A stretch of 64,000 nucleotides of DNA from Sinorhizobium fredii USDA 257 (lineage in GTDB: Bacteria > Pseudomonadota > Alphaproteobacteria > Rhizobiales > Rhizobiaceae): assembly GCF_000265205.3 (NCBI RefSeq), contig NC_018000.1:4650001-4714000 (forward strand), given 5' to 3'. Below the pieces are notes generated by a model, which was not told the DNA's origin, ran no database searches, and was given only the letters and a program-made list of their open reading frames with translations. Of the stretch, positions 1 to 10,220 are shown one piece after another (positions within the stretch are counted from its first letter, which is position 1; each line of letters opens with the position of its first letter). A program made the position numbers and the translations under genes.

Positions 1-1
1 C

Positions 2-31
2 ACGAAGCTTGAAAATCTCGTAAAGAGCTGA
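2..31 (+). other. possible 3' tail of an upstream gene (uncertain)
   Basis: Reading from base 2, an open frame of nine codons ends in TGA at 29-31, and a terminator hairpin follows 20 bases later. This is what the end of a plus-strand gene would look like, but nine residues are too few to identify a protein, so it is only a possibility. Confidence 0.25.
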
Positions 32-50
32 TGGCAGCGTCATTCCATCC

Positions 51-75
51 AAAGCGCCGGTCACTCCGGCGCTTT
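51..75 (+). terminator. rho-independent-like terminator
   Basis: AAAGCGCCGG (51-60) and CCGGCGCTTT (66-75) form a perfect 10-bp stem with a 5-base loop, followed by a T-rich tail. It sits between whatever precedes the window and prmA and probably ends the upstream plus-strand transcript. Confidence 0.6.
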
Positions 76-162
76 GCGTTTGTGCGCCAATCATGTTAGC
101 GGCGAAACCCGCGCGCCTGATCGAGACGCGCAATTGCCGCCAGGCAGCCAAAGGAAAAAACC

Positions 163-1038
163 TTGAGCGAGATACGTCTTTTCGTCACCACCACCGAGAC
201 GCAGGCGGGAGCCGTTCTCGACGTCATGAGCGTGAACTTCGAAGACGAGGGTTACGCGGTCGCGACCATGGAGATCGACGAGAAGCGCGACGTCTGGGAA
301 GCCTCTGTCTATATGATGGCGGACGAAGAGGCGAGTGTGAGGGCCCGCCTTGCCGATGCGCTCGCCGCCGATTTTTCCCACCTTCCCATCGAGCGTGAGG
401 TCCTGCCGGAGATCGACTGGATTGCCAGGTCGCTGGAGGGCCTCGCCCCGGTGCGCGCCGGCCGTTTCGTCGTCCACGGCTCCCATGACCGGGACAAGGT
501 GAAGACCGGCGAGATCGCCATCGAAATCGATGCGGGTCAGGCCTTCGGGACCGGCCATCACGGCACGACCGCCGGCTGCCTGGAAATGCTTGCCGGCGTG
601 GCACGCTCGCGCCGTATCGGCAACGTCCTCGACCTCGGCACCGGGAGCGGCGTGCTGGCGATTGCCGCCTGGAAGCTCCTGCGTGTGCCGGGGCTTGCGA
701 CCGATATCGATGCGATCGCGACCCGCGTCGCCAGCGAGAATGCGCGCCGCAACGGCGTCGTCGCCGGCCTGACCTTTGCTACCGCGCCCGGCTTTCATTC
801 GACCGCCTTCGGCGCGCATGGTCCTTTCGATCTCGTCATTGCCAATATTCTGGCGCGGCCGCTGATGAAGATGGCGCCCCAACTCGTCGCCAATCTCGCG
901 CCCGGCGGCTCGGTCATCCTTTCCGGCATCCTCGCCGAACAGCGCTGGAAGGTGCTTGCAGCTTATAACGCCCAGCGGCTCAAGCATGTGCGGACGATCT
1001 GGAGAAACGGCTGGGTGACGATCCACCTGACGAAATAG
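163..1038 (+). CDS. prmA: ribosomal protein L11 methyltransferase PrmA
   Basis: SAM-dependent enzyme that methylates ribosomal protein L11 in the cytoplasm. The 291-residue product has a substrate-recognition N-terminal third and then a class I methyltransferase fold: the PrmA signature FGTGHHGTT near residue 127, SAM-binding LDLGTGSGVLAIAA near 157, and the NILARPL motif near 227. Length is normal for the family. The start is a TTG at 163, because AAAGGA lies about 8 bases upstream and no in-frame ATG fits; TTG starts are common in GC-rich rhizobia. The gene stands alone, with a terminator on each side. The structured spacer downstream looks like an sRNA gene on the opposite strand. Confidence 0.93.
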   Translation: MSEIRLFVTTTETQAGAVLDVMSVNFEDEGYAVATMEIDEKRDVWEASVYMMADEEASVRARLADALAADFSHLPIEREVLPEIDWIARSLEGLAPVRAGRFVVHGSHDRDKVKTGEIAIEIDAGQAFGTGHHGTTAGCLEMLAGVARSRRIGNVLDLGTGSGVLAIAAWKLLRVPGLATDIDAIATRVASENARRNGVVAGLTFATAPGFHSTAFGAHGPFDLVIANILARPLMKMAPQLVANLAPGGSVILSGILAEQRWKVLAAYNAQRLKHVRTIWRNGWVTIHLTK

Positions 1039-1120
1039 GCTTCCTCCATATCCTCGACAGCACCGCCTCGCGTGGCGCTTCCTACCGTGGTGCAACTTCG
1101 GCGCTCGATAGACCAACAAA

Positions 1121-1162
1121 CGAAAAAGGCCGCCCGATCCATCATGGCGGGCGGCCTTTTCG
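1121..1162 (-). terminator. strong terminator hairpin, probably bidirectional
   Basis: CGAAAAAGGCCGCCCG (1121-1136) and CGGGCGGCCTTTTCG (1148-1162) pair around an 11-base loop. Both strands end in a T-run; the minus strand has five T. It can end prmA on the plus strand and the candidate small RNA on the minus strand. Confidence 0.65.
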
Positions 1163-1345
1163 AAACAAAGGCGATGCCGAAGCATCGCCTGCTGGCCGGC
1201 TTGTGACCGACCATGCCCGCGAGCTTGAGGAGGAGGAGCGCTCGAGCGGGCTCTACCGTTCCGAAATTGGCCACCTTGAGGGAGGAGGAGAACAGACGAC
1301 CAATTATCTCGGAACTGCAGTCTTTTGAACTGCCGGACGTTCGTC
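1155..1345 (-). ncRNA. candidate trans-acting sRNA with two anti-SD loops (alpha-r14/NfeR1-like)
   Basis: Read on the minus strand, this spacer folds into three consecutive hairpins. Hairpin 1 pairs 1300-1312 with 1261-1270 and exposes CUCCUCCUCCC in its loop. Hairpin 2 pairs 1246-1251 and 1240-1243 with 1215-1220 and 1221-1224, and exposes CUCCUCCUCCUC. Hairpin 3 (1169-1190) is a perfect 9-bp stem with a UUCG tetraloop followed by UUUGUUU, and a second terminator lies at 1121-1162. Known family: the rhizobial alpha-r14 sRNAs (NfeR1 in S. meliloti) carry repeated CCUCCUCCC anti-Shine-Dalgarno loops and block translation of target mRNAs. The architecture fits, but I assign it by resemblance only. 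A possible -10 is TTATAA on the minus strand at 1363-1368. The 5' end is uncertain. A minus-strand open frame across the region lacks coding character. Confidence 0.55.
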
Positions 1346-1591
1346 CGTGTTCGTTGGCGCGCTTATAACCCATTATTTCAATAGAGAAAGATACATTGGC
1401 GCATGGGAGCCATGCACCTCACGCATATGTATGATAAATGCGCGATCCCAAATCATCATCCTGCACGCGTTGAAGCGCCCGGCGAGCGGGTTGTTCATGG
1501 CAGGATGTCGCCTCTTTCCCCCGAAGCGACCTTTCCGCTAACATGGCGCCACATTCCCTGCGGTTCTCCGCCAAACCCTATGGAAATAACC

Positions 1592-3427
1592 ATGTTTCAG
1601 TCCTTCGAAGTCACCTCCACGCCCCAGTTCGGCAAGGAGCGGGCCACCGCCTTGCGTGCCGCTTTCGCGCCGCTCGGGATCGACGGGTTCCTCGTACCGC
1701 GGGCCGATGAGTTTCAGGGCGAATATGTGCCGGCCTCGTCCGAACGGCTCTCCTGGCTGACCGGCTTCACCGGATCGGCAGGTGTCGCCCTCATCACGCA
1801 GCGTGAAGCAATTGTCTTCGTCGACGGCCGCTACGTGACCCAGTTGAAGGAGCAGGTGGACGGCAACGTCTTTACCGGCGGCGACCTCGTCGGCGAGCCG
1901 GCGCATGTCTGGCTGGAGGCGCACGCACCGAAAGGTTTCCGTCTCGGCGTCGATCCCTGGCTGCACACCGCGGCCGAAGTCCGCCGTCTCGAAAAGGCGC
2001 TTGCGACAATCGGCGGCGCGCTCGTCGTTCTCGACCACAATCCGCTCGACTGGCTCTGGACTGCCAGGCCTGCGGCTCCCCTCGGCCGCGTCACCATCCA
2101 GCCGATCGAGCATGCGGGACAATTGGCAAAGGACAAGATCGCCGCGATTGCCGAGACCGTCGCAAAGGCCAAGGCGGCCGCCGTGGTGTTGACCGACCCC
2201 TCCTCCGTCGCCTGGACCTTCAATATCCGTGGTAGCGACGTGCCGCACACGCCGCATCCGCTGGCGCGGGCCGTCATTCATGCGAATGGCCGCGCCGAGC
2301 TTTTCCTCGACAAGCGCAAGACCGGCATCGAACAGGAAGCTTACCTGACCCAGCTTGCGGATATCGTGCCCCCCGGGAATTTCGACGAACGGCTGGCATC
2401 CCTCGCCTCGGACGGCGCCGCGATCATGATCGATCCGGATCTCGCTCCCTTCGCAATCGGCGAACTGATCCGCTCCAAGGGCGGCTCCGTCATCGAGGCC
2501 GCCGATCCCGCGCGCCTGCCCCGCGCACGCAAGAACGCCGCAGAGATCACCGGTTCGCTGCGCGCGCATCTGCAGGACGGCGCGGCGATGGTCGAATTCC
2601 TCGCCTGGCTCGACAGAAGCGAGCCCGGCAGCGTGACGGAGATCGGCGCGGCGGAGAAACTGGAGGCAGTGCGCGCCACGGTCGGCGAGCGCATGCAGAA
2701 CCCGTTGAAGGACATTTCCTTCGACACCATCGCAGGCGCAGGCTCGCACGCCGCGATCATGCATTACCGCGTCACCACGGATACCGACCGGCCGATCGAG
2801 GCGGGGACCATGTTCCTCATCGACTCGGGCGCACAATACGTCAATGGCACGACCGACATCACCCGCACCGTTGCAATCGGCAGCGTGCCGGAGGAGCAGA
2901 AACGCTTCTTCACCCTGGTGCTGAAGGGCATGATCGCGATCAGCACTGCACGATTTCCCAAGGGCTCTCGCGGCGTCGATCTCGATCCGCTCGCCCGCAT
3001 CGCGCTCTGGAAGGCCGGTGCCGACTATGCGCACGGGACCGGCCACGGAGTCGGCTCCTACCTTTCGGTCCATGAGGGCCCGCAACGGATCGCCCGGCTT
3101 GCCACCCAGGAACTGCTGCCCGGCATGATGCTTTCCAACGAGCCAGGCTATTACCGTCCAGGCGCCTTCGGCATCCGCATCGAAAACCTAGTCGTCGTCC
3201 GGGAAGCCTCGGAAATCCAAGGCGGCGATCAGCCGATGCTCGGCTTCGACACGCTGACCTACTGCCCGATCGATCGCCGGCTCGTCCTGCCGGCTCTTTT
3301 GACGGAAGAGGAACTCGGCTGGCTGAACGACTACCACGCCGAGACCCGGGAAAAGCTGCTGCCGCTCATCGCCGATGATGAAACGCGCGACTGGCTGAAG
3401 GCCGCAACGGAACCGGGTTCACGCTGA
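1592..3427 (+). CDS. pepP: Xaa-Pro aminopeptidase (aminopeptidase P, M24B)
   Basis: Metallopeptidase that removes an N-terminal residue preceding proline; expected in the cytoplasm (no signal peptide). The 611-residue protein has the three-part layout of long eukaryote-like aminopeptidase P: two creatinase N-terminal domains (residues about 15-310) and a C-terminal pita-bread catalytic domain. The metal ligands are visible: Asp in LIDSGAQYVNGTTDITRT, His in HGTGHGVGSYLSVHEGP, Glu in NEPGYY, and Glu in IRIENLV. The frame is open back to 1403, but the ATG at 1592 is chosen because family homology (FGKERATALRAAF) begins just after it; no strong ribosome binding site is seen. It appears monocistronic. 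Confidence 0.9.
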   Translation: MFQSFEVTSTPQFGKERATALRAAFAPLGIDGFLVPRADEFQGEYVPASSERLSWLTGFTGSAGVALITQREAIVFVDGRYVTQLKEQVDGNVFTGGDLVGEPAHVWLEAHAPKGFRLGVDPWLHTAAEVRRLEKALATIGGALVVLDHNPLDWLWTARPAAPLGRVTIQPIEHAGQLAKDKIAAIAETVAKAKAAAVVLTDPSSVAWTFNIRGSDVPHTPHPLARAVIHANGRAELFLDKRKTGIEQEAYLTQLADIVPPGNFDERLASLASDGAAIMIDPDLAPFAIGELIRSKGGSVIEAADPARLPRARKNAAEITGSLRAHLQDGAAMVEFLAWLDRSEPGSVTEIGAAEKLEAVRATVGERMQNPLKDISFDTIAGAGSHAAIMHYRVTTDTDRPIEAGTMFLIDSGAQYVNGTTDITRTVAIGSVPEEQKRFFTLVLKGMIAISTARFPKGSRGVDLDPLARIALWKAGADYAHGTGHGVGSYLSVHEGPQRIARLATQELLPGMMLSNEPGYYRPGAFGIRIENLVVVREASEIQGGDQPMLGFDTLTYCPIDRRLVLPALLTEEELGWLNDYHAETREKLLPLIADDETRDWLKAATEPGSR

Positions 3428-3430
3428 GTC

Positions 3431-3618
3431 AGAGGGCGCGTATGGCGGTTGCTAAGGGAGGCCCGGCGGCGTGGGCTGGGGCTACAGGGGGGCAGCCGGG
3501 CCTCCGTTGGGAGGTTCGATGTCTCTACCAACAACGCCGTTATAGGCACCCCGGCGCCCCCGTGTAACCCGAGAATTTTACTGGATTGCACGCGAGCTAC
3601 CGAATTTTCCCGGGACAA
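3431..3618. other. structured intergenic region, long-stem hairpin with G/C-rich loop
   Basis: An 11-bp perfect stem, GGAGGCCCGGC (3457-3467) with GCCGGGCCTCC (3495-3505), encloses a 27-base loop that is G-rich on the plus strand and C-rich on the minus strand. A second short complement, CCTCC-GTTG-GGAGG, overlaps its 3' side. There is no T-run, so this is not a typical terminator. It could be an attenuated terminator of the aminopeptidase gene or a small RNA; I see no coding frame with a ribosome binding site. Confidence 0.35.
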
Positions 3619-3664
3619 ACTCTAAAAAGGAAGCGGAAATGCCGGGACGGGCCTGCCTTTCCAT

Positions 3665-3904
3665 TCAGATTCCCAGCATTTTCTTTGCTTCGCCGAGCGC
3701 CGCCTCCGAACCGGCGTGATCGCCGGACTGGTGAAGCTGTTCACCCTTCTGCCGCAACTCCATGACCTTCGCCTTGTCAGCTTCGGAAAGAGAGGCGTTG
3801 GGCATAGCCGCGTCGATTGCGGCCATCGTCGTGGGGCACTGGTTGGCAAAGGCGGCCATAGGCGCGAGCGCCAACATAAGGGCAATTGAGATCCTGGTAA
3901 TCAT
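3665..3904 (-). CDS. small secreted protein, 79 aa, function unknown
   Basis: The product starts MITRISIALMLALAPMAAFA, a clear Sec signal peptide with a likely cleavage after AFA, leaving a mature chain of about 59 residues. That chain is hydrophilic and helical (KAKVMELRQKGEQLHQ, then EAALGEAKKMLGI), with one cysteine near its start. The start at 3904 has GGAGGAG 5 bases upstream; the frame is open further upstream but without signal or binding site. I do not recognise a named family. A periplasmic helical-hairpin protein is the most that can be inferred. Confidence 0.7.
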   Translation of the reverse strand: MITRISIALMLALAPMAAFANQCPTTMAAIDAAMPNASLSEADKAKVMELRQKGEQLHQSGDHAGSEAALGEAKKMLGI

Positions 3905-4012
3905 TGTCGCTCCTCCACAGCCGGAGGGCACATGCCTCTCCGGCATTGAAGGAATGATAGGACCGTGCCTGCGCCAATGCACCGCCTTCCCACCCGCGCG
4001 CCGGCGCTTGAT

Positions 4013-4321
4013 CTACAGGATCAGATGCCGGACCACCATCACCGCAACCCAGCCGACGAGCAGCATCCGGAGCGTCGAGAAGCGGAGCCCGGCCGCAAAG
4101 GCGACAAACATCGAAGCGGCGACGTCGAAGCCGCCATAGACGAAGGCCGGTGCCACAAGTGTCGTCAGCACGGCGGCCGGAACGGCGTTCAGCGCCGCCT
4201 CGAGGCGTGGCGGGATCTGCTTGAACTGCGTGATCAGCACATAGCCGCCGACCCGGGTGGCGAAGGTGGCGACCGCCGCGGCGATGATCAGATAGATCAG
4301 GTTGAGATGCTCAGCGTCCAA
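4013..4321 (-). CDS. azlD: AzlD-family branched-chain amino acid exporter small subunit
   Basis: A 102-residue, very hydrophobic protein with about four membrane segments (IYLIIAAAVATFATRVGGYVL; AVPAAVLTTLVAPAFVYGG; VAASMFVAFAAGLRF; MLLVGWVAVMVVRHLIL). Length and the TFATRVGGY start are typical of AzlD. AzlC and AzlD together export branched-chain amino acids or analogues, as known for AzlCD of Bacillus and BrnFE of Corynebacterium. It starts 3 bases after the azlC stop, so the two are almost certainly co-transcribed and translationally coupled. The substrate in this organism is inferred from the family only. Confidence 0.85.
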   Translation of the reverse strand: MDAEHLNLIYLIIAAAVATFATRVGGYVLITQFKQIPPRLEAALNAVPAAVLTTLVAPAFVYGGFDVAASMFVAFAAGLRFSTLRMLLVGWVAVMVVRHLIL

Positions 4322-4324
4322 GGT

Positions 4325-5041
4325 TCAGGCCCCCTTTTCCACGGCATGCATCTCACGCGGCTCCCGTTCCAGCGGCAAGCAGGCGGCGAGCAGGACGCCG
4401 GCAAGCGCGCCGATGCTGACATGCCAGGGCGAACCGACGAAATGCATGGCAGCAACCGAGGCGACCGAGCTGGCTGCGACAACGGGCAGGAAGCGGTCGC
4501 GCTTGCGGAAGCCGAGCACCAGTCCGAGGAAATAGATGGGCAGCAGCACGTCGAGGCCGATCGCCTTCGGATCGCCGATCAATTGCCCGAAGGCTGCACC
4601 GATTGCTGTATTGATAAGCCAGGGGAAATAGATGACTAGGCCGAAGCCGAGATACCAGGAAAAGCTGACCGGGAGGCCATGCTCGGCCCGCCTTTCGCTC
4701 TCCGCATATTGCGGATCGATCAGGAGGAAGAAGGCGAAGAACTTCTGGACCAGCGTGAAGTGGCGGATGTGCCTGGCGATAGAAGCCGAATAGAGCACGT
4801 GGCGGAAATTGACGGCGAAAACCGAAAGCACCACTAACCAGGGCTGGACATTGTTGCCGAACAGCTCGATGCCGACCATTTGGCTGGCGCCGGCATAGAC
4901 CATGGCGCTCATGAACACCGCATCGGCGATGGTGAAACCGTTGTCGACGGCCAGCGCCCCGAACAGAGCGCCGAAAGGCGATGCCGCCACCATGATCGGG
5001 AAGCCGCCGCGAAGCCCCTGACGGAACTCGTTTCTGTCCAT
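4325..5041 (-). CDS. azlC: AzlC-family branched-chain amino acid exporter large subunit
   Basis: Inner-membrane protein of 238 residues with the AzlC signature near the N-terminus (ASPFGALFGALAVDNG, then MSAMVYAGASQMVGIELF) and about six further hydrophobic segments. It forms the exporter with AzlD, whose gene follows at once. The frame remains open for 88 more codons upstream, but that part is hydrophilic and unlike AzlC. The ATG at 5041 (MDRNEFRQGLRGGFP) has GGGAGAG upstream and matches the usual N-terminus. No adjacent regulator gene was found in the 275-base spacer upstream. Confidence 0.88.
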   Translation of the reverse strand: MDRNEFRQGLRGGFPIMVAASPFGALFGALAVDNGFTIADAVFMSAMVYAGASQMVGIELFGNNVQPWLVVLSVFAVNFRHVLYSASIARHIRHFTLVQKFFAFFLLIDPQYAESERRAEHGLPVSFSWYLGFGLVIYFPWLINTAIGAAFGQLIGDPKAIGLDVLLPIYFLGLVLGFRKRDRFLPVVAASSVASVAAMHFVGSPWHVSIGALAGVLLAACLPLEREPREMHAVEKGA

Positions 5042-5316
5042 GAAATGCTCTCCCGTCGGAGCACGATGCGCGACCAACGCACCCGAAAGCTCTTGTGCGG
5101 GACAGATAGGCCTTGTGGCAGGCTGGGACAATTCAATTGCGCTGATGCAGTGATTGAAATTTATGATGGCTGGAAGAGCAGGCGCGCCCCGGACCGTGAA
5201 CCGCCAAAGGCGGCGTAGCTCCCGCTCACCCTCATTCCTGAGCTCGTCACGGGAAGCCAGCCACGGCGCGTTGGCGCCATGAATGACCCGCTGCCCAGTC
5301 GCCATTCAAGACCGGT

Positions 5317-6138
5317 CTAGCGCTTCACCTGGAACGTATGCTCGATTCCCGGGAAGGTGCGAGCCTTCACCTCGTTGGCATAGGCTTCCACCGCCTTCGA
5401 GATCGCCGGAGCGAGCTCGGCGAAATGCTTGACGAAGCGCGGCTTGAAATCGTTGAAAATGCCAAGCATGTCGTCGGAGACGAGGATTTGGCCGTCGCAA
5501 GCCGGCGATGCGCCAATTCCAATGGTCGGACAACGCAGGGTCGCGGTGATCTCGCGGGCGACCGGTTCCACGGTACCCTCGACCACGATTGCAAAAGCGC
5601 CGGCGTCGTCGATCGCCTTGGCATCGCGTCGGATCTTCGCCACTTCCTTCTCGTTGCGTCCGACGGAGCGATAGCCGCCTGTGGTGTTGACCAGTTGCGG
5701 CATCAGCCCGACATGGCCAAGCACCGGAATGCCGCGGCTGACGAGGAAATCGACCGTCTCAGCCATTTCTGCCCCGCCCTCGAGCTTGACCGCGCTGCAA
5801 CCGGTTTCCTTCAGGATGCGTGCGGAAGTGCGGAAGGCCTGCTCCTTCGATTCCTGATAGGATCCGAACGGAAGGTCGATGACGACGCAAGCGCGCTCAG
5901 AGCCGCGCATCACCGCCTGGCCGTGGGCGATCATCATGTCCAGCGTGACGCCGACGGTCGTGTCGAGACCGTAGAGCACCATGCCGAGCGAATCGCCGAC
6001 GAGCAGGAAATCCACATGCGGGTCGAGCAGCCGCGCGATCGGCGTCGTATAGGCGGTGAGGCTGACGATCGGCCGTTCACCCTTCAAGGCTTCGATACTG
6101 GCGGGGCTGAGCCGCCGCTTCGTGGTCTGGACGCTCAT
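5317..6138 (-). CDS. panB: 3-methyl-2-oxobutanoate hydroxymethyltransferase PanB
   Basis: First committed step of pantothenate synthesis: transfers a hydroxymethyl group from methylene-tetrahydrofolate to ketoisovalerate, giving ketopantoate; cytoplasmic. The 273-residue product shows the PanB core: [19 protein letters not shown] at residue 25, [13 protein letters not shown] at 45, AVKLEGG near 115, and GHVGLMPQ near 140. Length is normal. It lies 2 bases downstream of panC on the same strand, so panC-panB is an operon supplying both substrates of the pathway except beta-alanine. Confidence 0.96.
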   Translation of the reverse strand: MSVQTTKRRLSPASIEALKGERPIVSLTAYTTPIARLLDPHVDFLLVGDSLGMVLYGLDTTVGVTLDMMIAHGQAVMRGSERACVVIDLPFGSYQESKEQAFRTSARILKETGCSAVKLEGGAEMAETVDFLVSRGIPVLGHVGLMPQLVNTTGGYRSVGRNEKEVAKIRRDAKAIDDAGAFAIVVEGTVEPVAREITATLRCPTIGIGASPACDGQILVSDDMLGIFNDFKPRFVKHFAELAPAISKAVEAYANEVKARTFPGIEHTFQVKR

Positions 6139-6140
6139 TC

Positions 6141-7016
6141 TCAGGCAACCTTTGCAAAACGGGCGGATTTCGGAGCGATGACGCGATTGTCGAGCAGCTT
6201 CGTCGCGCCGAAGCGGACGAAGAGCAGGAGCAGCACCGGCTTTTCGCCGATCTCGCTGACCGGCTCAAGCGATTGCGGATCGCGGAGTGCCACGACCTCA
6301 GGTCGCGCCAACGGCTCGCTCGATAGGAATTCGGTGACGCCCTTCTCGACAGCCGCCGGATCGGTGACGCCGCTGGCGATCAACCGCTCGGCCTCGTCCA
6401 GCGCCTTCGGCACGATCGCGGCGGCCTGGCGCTGATCCGCAGTGAGATAGACGTTGCGTGAAGAACAGGCGAGCCCGTCGGCTTCGCGCACGGTCGGCAC
6501 GCCGATGACGGTAACAGGCTGAGCGAGATCCTCGACCATCCTGCGGATAATCTGGAGCTGCTGGAAATCCTTCTCGCCGAAATAGGCGCGATCCGGCTGG
6601 ACTATATTGAAGAGCTTGGTGACCACCGTCGCAACGCCGGCGAAATGCCCGGGGCGCACCGAGCCTTCCAGCTCGGAGCCGAGCTTCGGAAGGTCGACGA
6701 CGGTTTCCATCGGATGCGGATACATATCGGCAACACCCGGAGCGAAAAGAAAATCGACGCCGCCTTCGGACAGCATCGCCTCGTCGCGGGCGAGATCGCG
6801 CGGATATTTGGCGAGATCCTCATTCGGGCCGAACTGCAGCGGATTGACAAAAATGCTGGCGACGATCACGTCGTTCTCATCGCGGGCGCGGCGCACCAGT
6901 TCCATGTGGCCGACATGAAGATAGCCCATGGTGGGAACAAGGCCGATCGATTTACCGCCGCGCCGGTGCTCTGCAAGGGCTGCGCGCAACTCGGCGATGA
7001 TGGTTATGGTCTTCAT
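6141..7016 (-). CDS. panC: pantoate-beta-alanine ligase PanC
   Basis: ATP-dependent ligase joining pantoate and beta-alanine to give pantothenate, the last step before coenzyme A synthesis. The 291-residue chain has the nucleotidyltransferase motif [17 protein letters not shown] near residue 25, [18 protein letters not shown] near 57, and [17 protein letters not shown] near 145. The ATG at 7016 is chosen over an open extension to 7121 because the family begins with MKTI and GGAG lies just upstream. It is the first gene of the panC-panB operon. Confidence 0.96.
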   Translation of the reverse strand: MKTITIIAELRAALAEHRRGGKSIGLVPTMGYLHVGHMELVRRARDENDVIVASIFVNPLQFGPNEDLAKYPRDLARDEAMLSEGGVDFLFAPGVADMYPHPMETVVDLPKLGSELEGSVRPGHFAGVATVVTKLFNIVQPDRAYFGEKDFQQLQIIRRMVEDLAQPVTVIGVPTVREADGLACSSRNVYLTADQRQAAAIVPKALDEAERLIASGVTDPAAVEKGVTEFLSSEPLARPEVVALRDPQSLEPVSEIGEKPVLLLLFVRFGATKLLDNRVIAPKSARFAKVA

Positions 7017-7385
7017 CTCCGGACCCTCCAATCCGCCGGGACGGGAAAGAAACGTCCCGTTTCGCTGATATGGCGAGCGGCCAGCCCCGCGAAAAGGCAA
7101 TTGCACAAATTTTGGCTGCAAGGTCTATCTTGTGCAGCGCAAAAACACAAATGGAAATGGTGCGAAGGGGGATCGCCGAGAGGGACAGCAGGTCGATTGC
7201 CGGCGGCCTGCCTTGGAGCAGTGGATATTATCCTCGCTTCGTAATTACACGCCGATGCCGGACCGATCTCGATGCTTGACAGTCGGTGCCGGGACGCCAG
7301 TTAGATCTCACTTCCGCCTGTCGGCCGGCGAGGTCGTGTTTCGTCCTTGTCGGCAGAGACCAACATCAGTCACGAGGAGCACCCC
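7017..7385. other. divergent intergenic region between panC and the VOC gene
   Basis: This 369-base spacer lies between divergent genes and should hold both promoters. On the plus strand TTGCAC and CTATCT with an 18-base gap are visible at 7101-7130. No convincing minus-strand promoter, hairpin or coding frame with a ribosome binding site was found. The reading frames that are open here overlap each other and look random. Confidence 0.4.
7101..7130 (+). promoter_or_regulatory. possible sigma-70 promoter
   Basis: TTGCAC (7101-7106) and CTATCT (7125-7130) are separated by 18 bases and resemble the rhizobial consensus CTTGAC-N17-CTATAT. Transcription would run toward the VOC gene at 7386, with a leader of about 250 bases. 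That is long, so the assignment is weak. Confidence 0.3.
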
Positions 7386-7790
7386 ATGCGCATGATTTTC
7401 GTCAATCTGCCGGTCAAGGACCTGAAAGCCTCCCGGGCATTCTTCTCCTCCCTCGGCTTCACCTTCAACGAGCAGTTCTCGGATGACTCGGCCGCCTGCA
7501 TGGTCATCGACGACAACATCTTCGCCATGCTTCTGACCGAGCCGCGCTTCCGCGACTTCATCATCGGTGAGATCAGCGACACGGCGAGGGCCACGGAAGT
7601 TATCACCGCGCTTTCCGCCGGGAGCCGGGCCGAATGCGACGAAATGTTCGACAAGGCGATCGCCGCCGGCGGCAAGCCGTGGAAGCCGGCGATCGACTAC
7701 GGATCAATGTACGGCGTGAGCTTCCAGGATCCCGACGGCCATGTCTGGGAGTTCATGTGGATGGATATGTCGGCGCAACAACAGGGCTGA
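7386..7790 (+). CDS. VOC (glyoxalase/bleomycin resistance) family protein
   Basis: A 134-residue protein of the vicinal oxygen chelate superfamily, in the group annotated as extradiol dioxygenase or lactoylglutathione lyase-like. Visible features are the paired beta-alpha-beta-beta-beta modules: MIFVNLPVKDLKASRAFFSS at the start, and the second-half ending VSFQDPDGHVWEFMWMD, where the Glu is the usual metal ligand. The ATG at 7386 has GAGGAG 6 bases upstream. A 39-base upstream extension of the frame lacks a binding site. The substrate is unknown; the gene stands alone. Confidence 0.82.
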   Translation: MRMIFVNLPVKDLKASRAFFSSLGFTFNEQFSDDSAACMVIDDNIFAMLLTEPRFRDFIIGEISDTARATEVITALSAGSRAECDEMFDKAIAAGGKPWKPAIDYGSMYGVSFQDPDGHVWEFMWMDMSAQQQG

Positions 7791-7898
7791 TCAGCCGAGT
7801 ATTTTCGTCAGAGGACAGTTGGATCCAGCCGAGGGCATAGTACTCAAGCGGCGCGTCTGCGCCATGGAGCGCTGCCACACCTAATTGAAAGCCCGGAG

Positions 7899-10082
<2,184 letters not shown>

Positions 10083-10085
10083 TTA

Positions 10086-10188
10086 CTGCATGATTCCTCA
10101 AATCGGAATCAATTTGAGGAGAAAATCATCCAGCAATTCAAAGTGCTACGGCGAGCTTTGCGCGCCTGAAAGACGCGCGGCGCCGTAG
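10086..10188 (+). repeat. RIME-like two-palindrome intergenic repeat, copy A
   Basis: Two palindromes in tandem. The first, CTGCATGATT ... CAG (10086-10133), has inner arms CTCAAAT/ATTTGAG. The second has outer arms CTACGGCG (10146-10153) and CGCCGTAG (10181-10188) and an inner GCGCG stem. The linker is CAATTCAAAGTG. Copy B at 12815-12918 has the same parts, length and order but in the opposite orientation. Rhizobial intergenic mosaic elements (RIME1, about 108 bp with two palindromes) match this description; I assign it by architecture. It lies between ligA and recN. Confidence 0.7.
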
Positions 10189-10220
10189 AGTAAACCTGCG
10201 CGAAAGAAAGGTGGTTGCGG

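Noticed and set aside
963..1373. A 136-residue minus-strand frame over the sRNA candidate and the prmA 3' end
   Set aside because: No ribosome binding site, Ser/Arg-rich random composition; the region is better explained by tandem hairpins and terminators.
1538..3085. A 515-residue minus-strand frame across the aminopeptidase gene
   Set aside because: Antisense shadow of a clear M24 peptidase; no ribosome binding site and no recognisable domain.
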